From: Diploscapter coronatus | Lineage: Eukaryota; Nematoda; Chromadorea; Rhabditida; Rhabditidae | Length of the DNA stretch: 64,000 nt | Direction: 5' to 3' | NCBI GenBank assembly: GCA_964036155.1 | Contig: OZ038422.1 | Span: 23,149,201-23,213,200, forward strand | Part shown: positions 62,601 to 64,000 of the stretch, in pieces | How the letters are laid out: each line of letters starts with the position of its first letter | Numbering within the stretch: position 1 is the first letter of the stretch | Made by a program: the position numbers and the translations under genes | Notes under the pieces: generated by a model | Database searches by the model: none | What the model was told of the DNA's origin: nothing | The model's input: the letters and a program-made list of their open reading frames with translations, nothing else

Positions 62601-64000
62601 CGAGAAATTTGGAAGCAAAACTGCTCGCAAAAGGGCCGTCGCTTTGTGAATAATCACTGGTATTAGCCAGAAAAACGAAACACAAAGGTTCAGACGCAAA
62701 AGGGGACGATCTGATAAATTGCTGCAAGAAAGGCAAAAACGCTGTGGCCATAGATCAATGACATTTGCAAGAAGGTTGATTGGACATAATTGTGAACGAT
62801 AACTATCCATCAGATAGGAAGGCACGTGATTCTGGGCTCCATTTGGCAAAAAATGATTCCAGCATTAGAGAAATTGAAGAGTGAGAGATGAATGAAAGAA
62901 GAAAGCTCGTCAAACTAGTGTCGCATGAAAAATTCACATAGTTGCCCACAGAAAAAAAAACTCGCAGGATCCAAAACTTGCGAATCGCGTGGATAATTCA
63001 CGATATTGCTAACTTGCAAGCTGATTTTTGCATCGGAAATGTTGGAAGTAATGCGGAATTCGCCTATTCTTATCTTCATGGAGTTTTATGTTAGTTTTGA
63101 AGGATTGGAATTTTCGTTGTTTATGGGGATAGTTTGCAAGAATTCTAGTAAATGAGGAATTGGGCTGTGTTGACTTATGTGAGGGTGGAGGTCTCTTGTG
63201 CTCTCTTCTGAAGGATGGCAAAGCTCATCAAAAGATGAAGATGCATTGCAGGCCTCGGCCTAGAATACAGCAATTTGTTGATGACACAGCGAAGGGAGGA
63301 GAATATTCAGGATACACTCATTCTGGAGAATAAATTGTTGCTTGCCAGTACAGCATACGCAATTATGACTGAAAAGTGCGGAAACTTGAAATTATACATC
63401 ATTGATTAAAGTTGAATGCGGGCTTCAGACAAATGAAATATGATTCCAAAGTAGTACTTTAGTATGGTGTATTTCAATGCACGAGTAAAGACAAGTGCCT
63501 AACCATGAAGATTGCAAAATTGCTCCACCCACTCTCTTCTATGGCCCTTCTCAATTGTCATTTTCCTTCCGTTATCATGTCATGAGAATTTTCTTTCTTT
63601 CATATTTTGAACGAATTTCCCTTCTTTCGACAATCAAGCCATGCTTGAGCTGAGTGGATAATAATTGAGAAAGGAAGCAGGACTTCGACAATTGAAGAGT
63701 TGTCAGGAAAATGATGACAGATTTGAGCTGGATTTGATTAAAAAAATTGCAGAAAAAGCACTAGCATAATTGTTTTATTATGATTTGCAAATTGCAATGC
63801 AAAATATTCTGCTGCAATTATGCTTCAAAATTGGGTCTTATGGTGATTTCGTTTATGCAAAGGCAGAACTTCAAAGCTTCATTATAACGCGATCAATTTG
63901 ATAAAAAAGGACCCATAAGTTATCGAAGAATAGAGTGCCGAAATAAGTTTTAGGATAAATGTATGCGGAGTGTTGTGAGCATTTTCCAAGGAAATGTGGA
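59609..64000. other. Right-end stretch without a confident gene
   Basis: Up to about 61.7 kb the plus strand is purine-rich, then it switches abruptly to C/T-rich (61.76-61.95 kb) just after a strong donor-like site, CCAA/GTAAGTGAG, near 61764. This could mark a non-coding first exon of a plus-strand gene running past the window. Long open frames on either strand show no recognisable domain. Confidence 0.4.

Overview
The window reads as nuclear DNA of a nematode. The genes are broken into many small exons by introns of about 40-60 bp with TTTTAG or TTTCAG acceptors. Several start codons sit directly behind an acceptor-like TTTTAG/TTTCAG, as expected for spliced-leader trans-splicing. The gene families (expanded C-type lectins, astacins, a small-ectodomain receptor tyrosine kinase, a POU factor of ceh-18 type) are those of nematodes. 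The species cannot be fixed from sequence alone. All gene models were joined by hand from splice phase and family alignment. In each multi-exon model the reading phase closes at every junction, except at the first intron of the POU gene.

Layout. 1-5 kb: the 3' part of a minus-strand C-type lectin gene, cut by the left edge, followed by a repeat-rich block. 5.4-27.7 kb: five co-oriented plus-strand genes: a C-type lectin (inverted paralogue of the first), an S28 serine carboxypeptidase, an astacin metalloprotease with EGF and CUB-like parts, a 43-exon ABCA lipid transporter, and a pyridoxamine 5'-phosphate oxidase (PNPO) with an in-frame TGA. 28.2-29.9 kb: a convergent minus-strand receptor-type tyrosine kinase with a tiny ectodomain. 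30-36.7 kb: non-coding with one foldback element. 36.8-37.7 kb: a small single-pass membrane protein resembling KCNE subunits. 41.7-42.4 kb: an orphan secreted cysteine-bearing protein. 43.5-47.1 kb: a minus-strand POU-homeodomain gene. 47-55 kb: non-coding, pyrimidine-rich on the plus strand. 55.1-56.7 kb: a GPI-anchored Ly6-like protein. 57.8-59.6 kb: a minus-strand synaptotagmin-family C2 protein. 59.6-64 kb: no confident gene.

The left half is a cluster of secretory or digestive enzymes and lectins with compact spacing. The right half holds regulatory and excitable-cell-type genes separated by long non-coding stretches. Two threads run through the window. First, GC-AG introns are frequent: six, each supported by phase and family continuity, in six different genes. 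Second, small terminal-inverted-repeat elements are nested in introns. The single most checkable anomaly is the TGA inside an otherwise intact PNPO gene.
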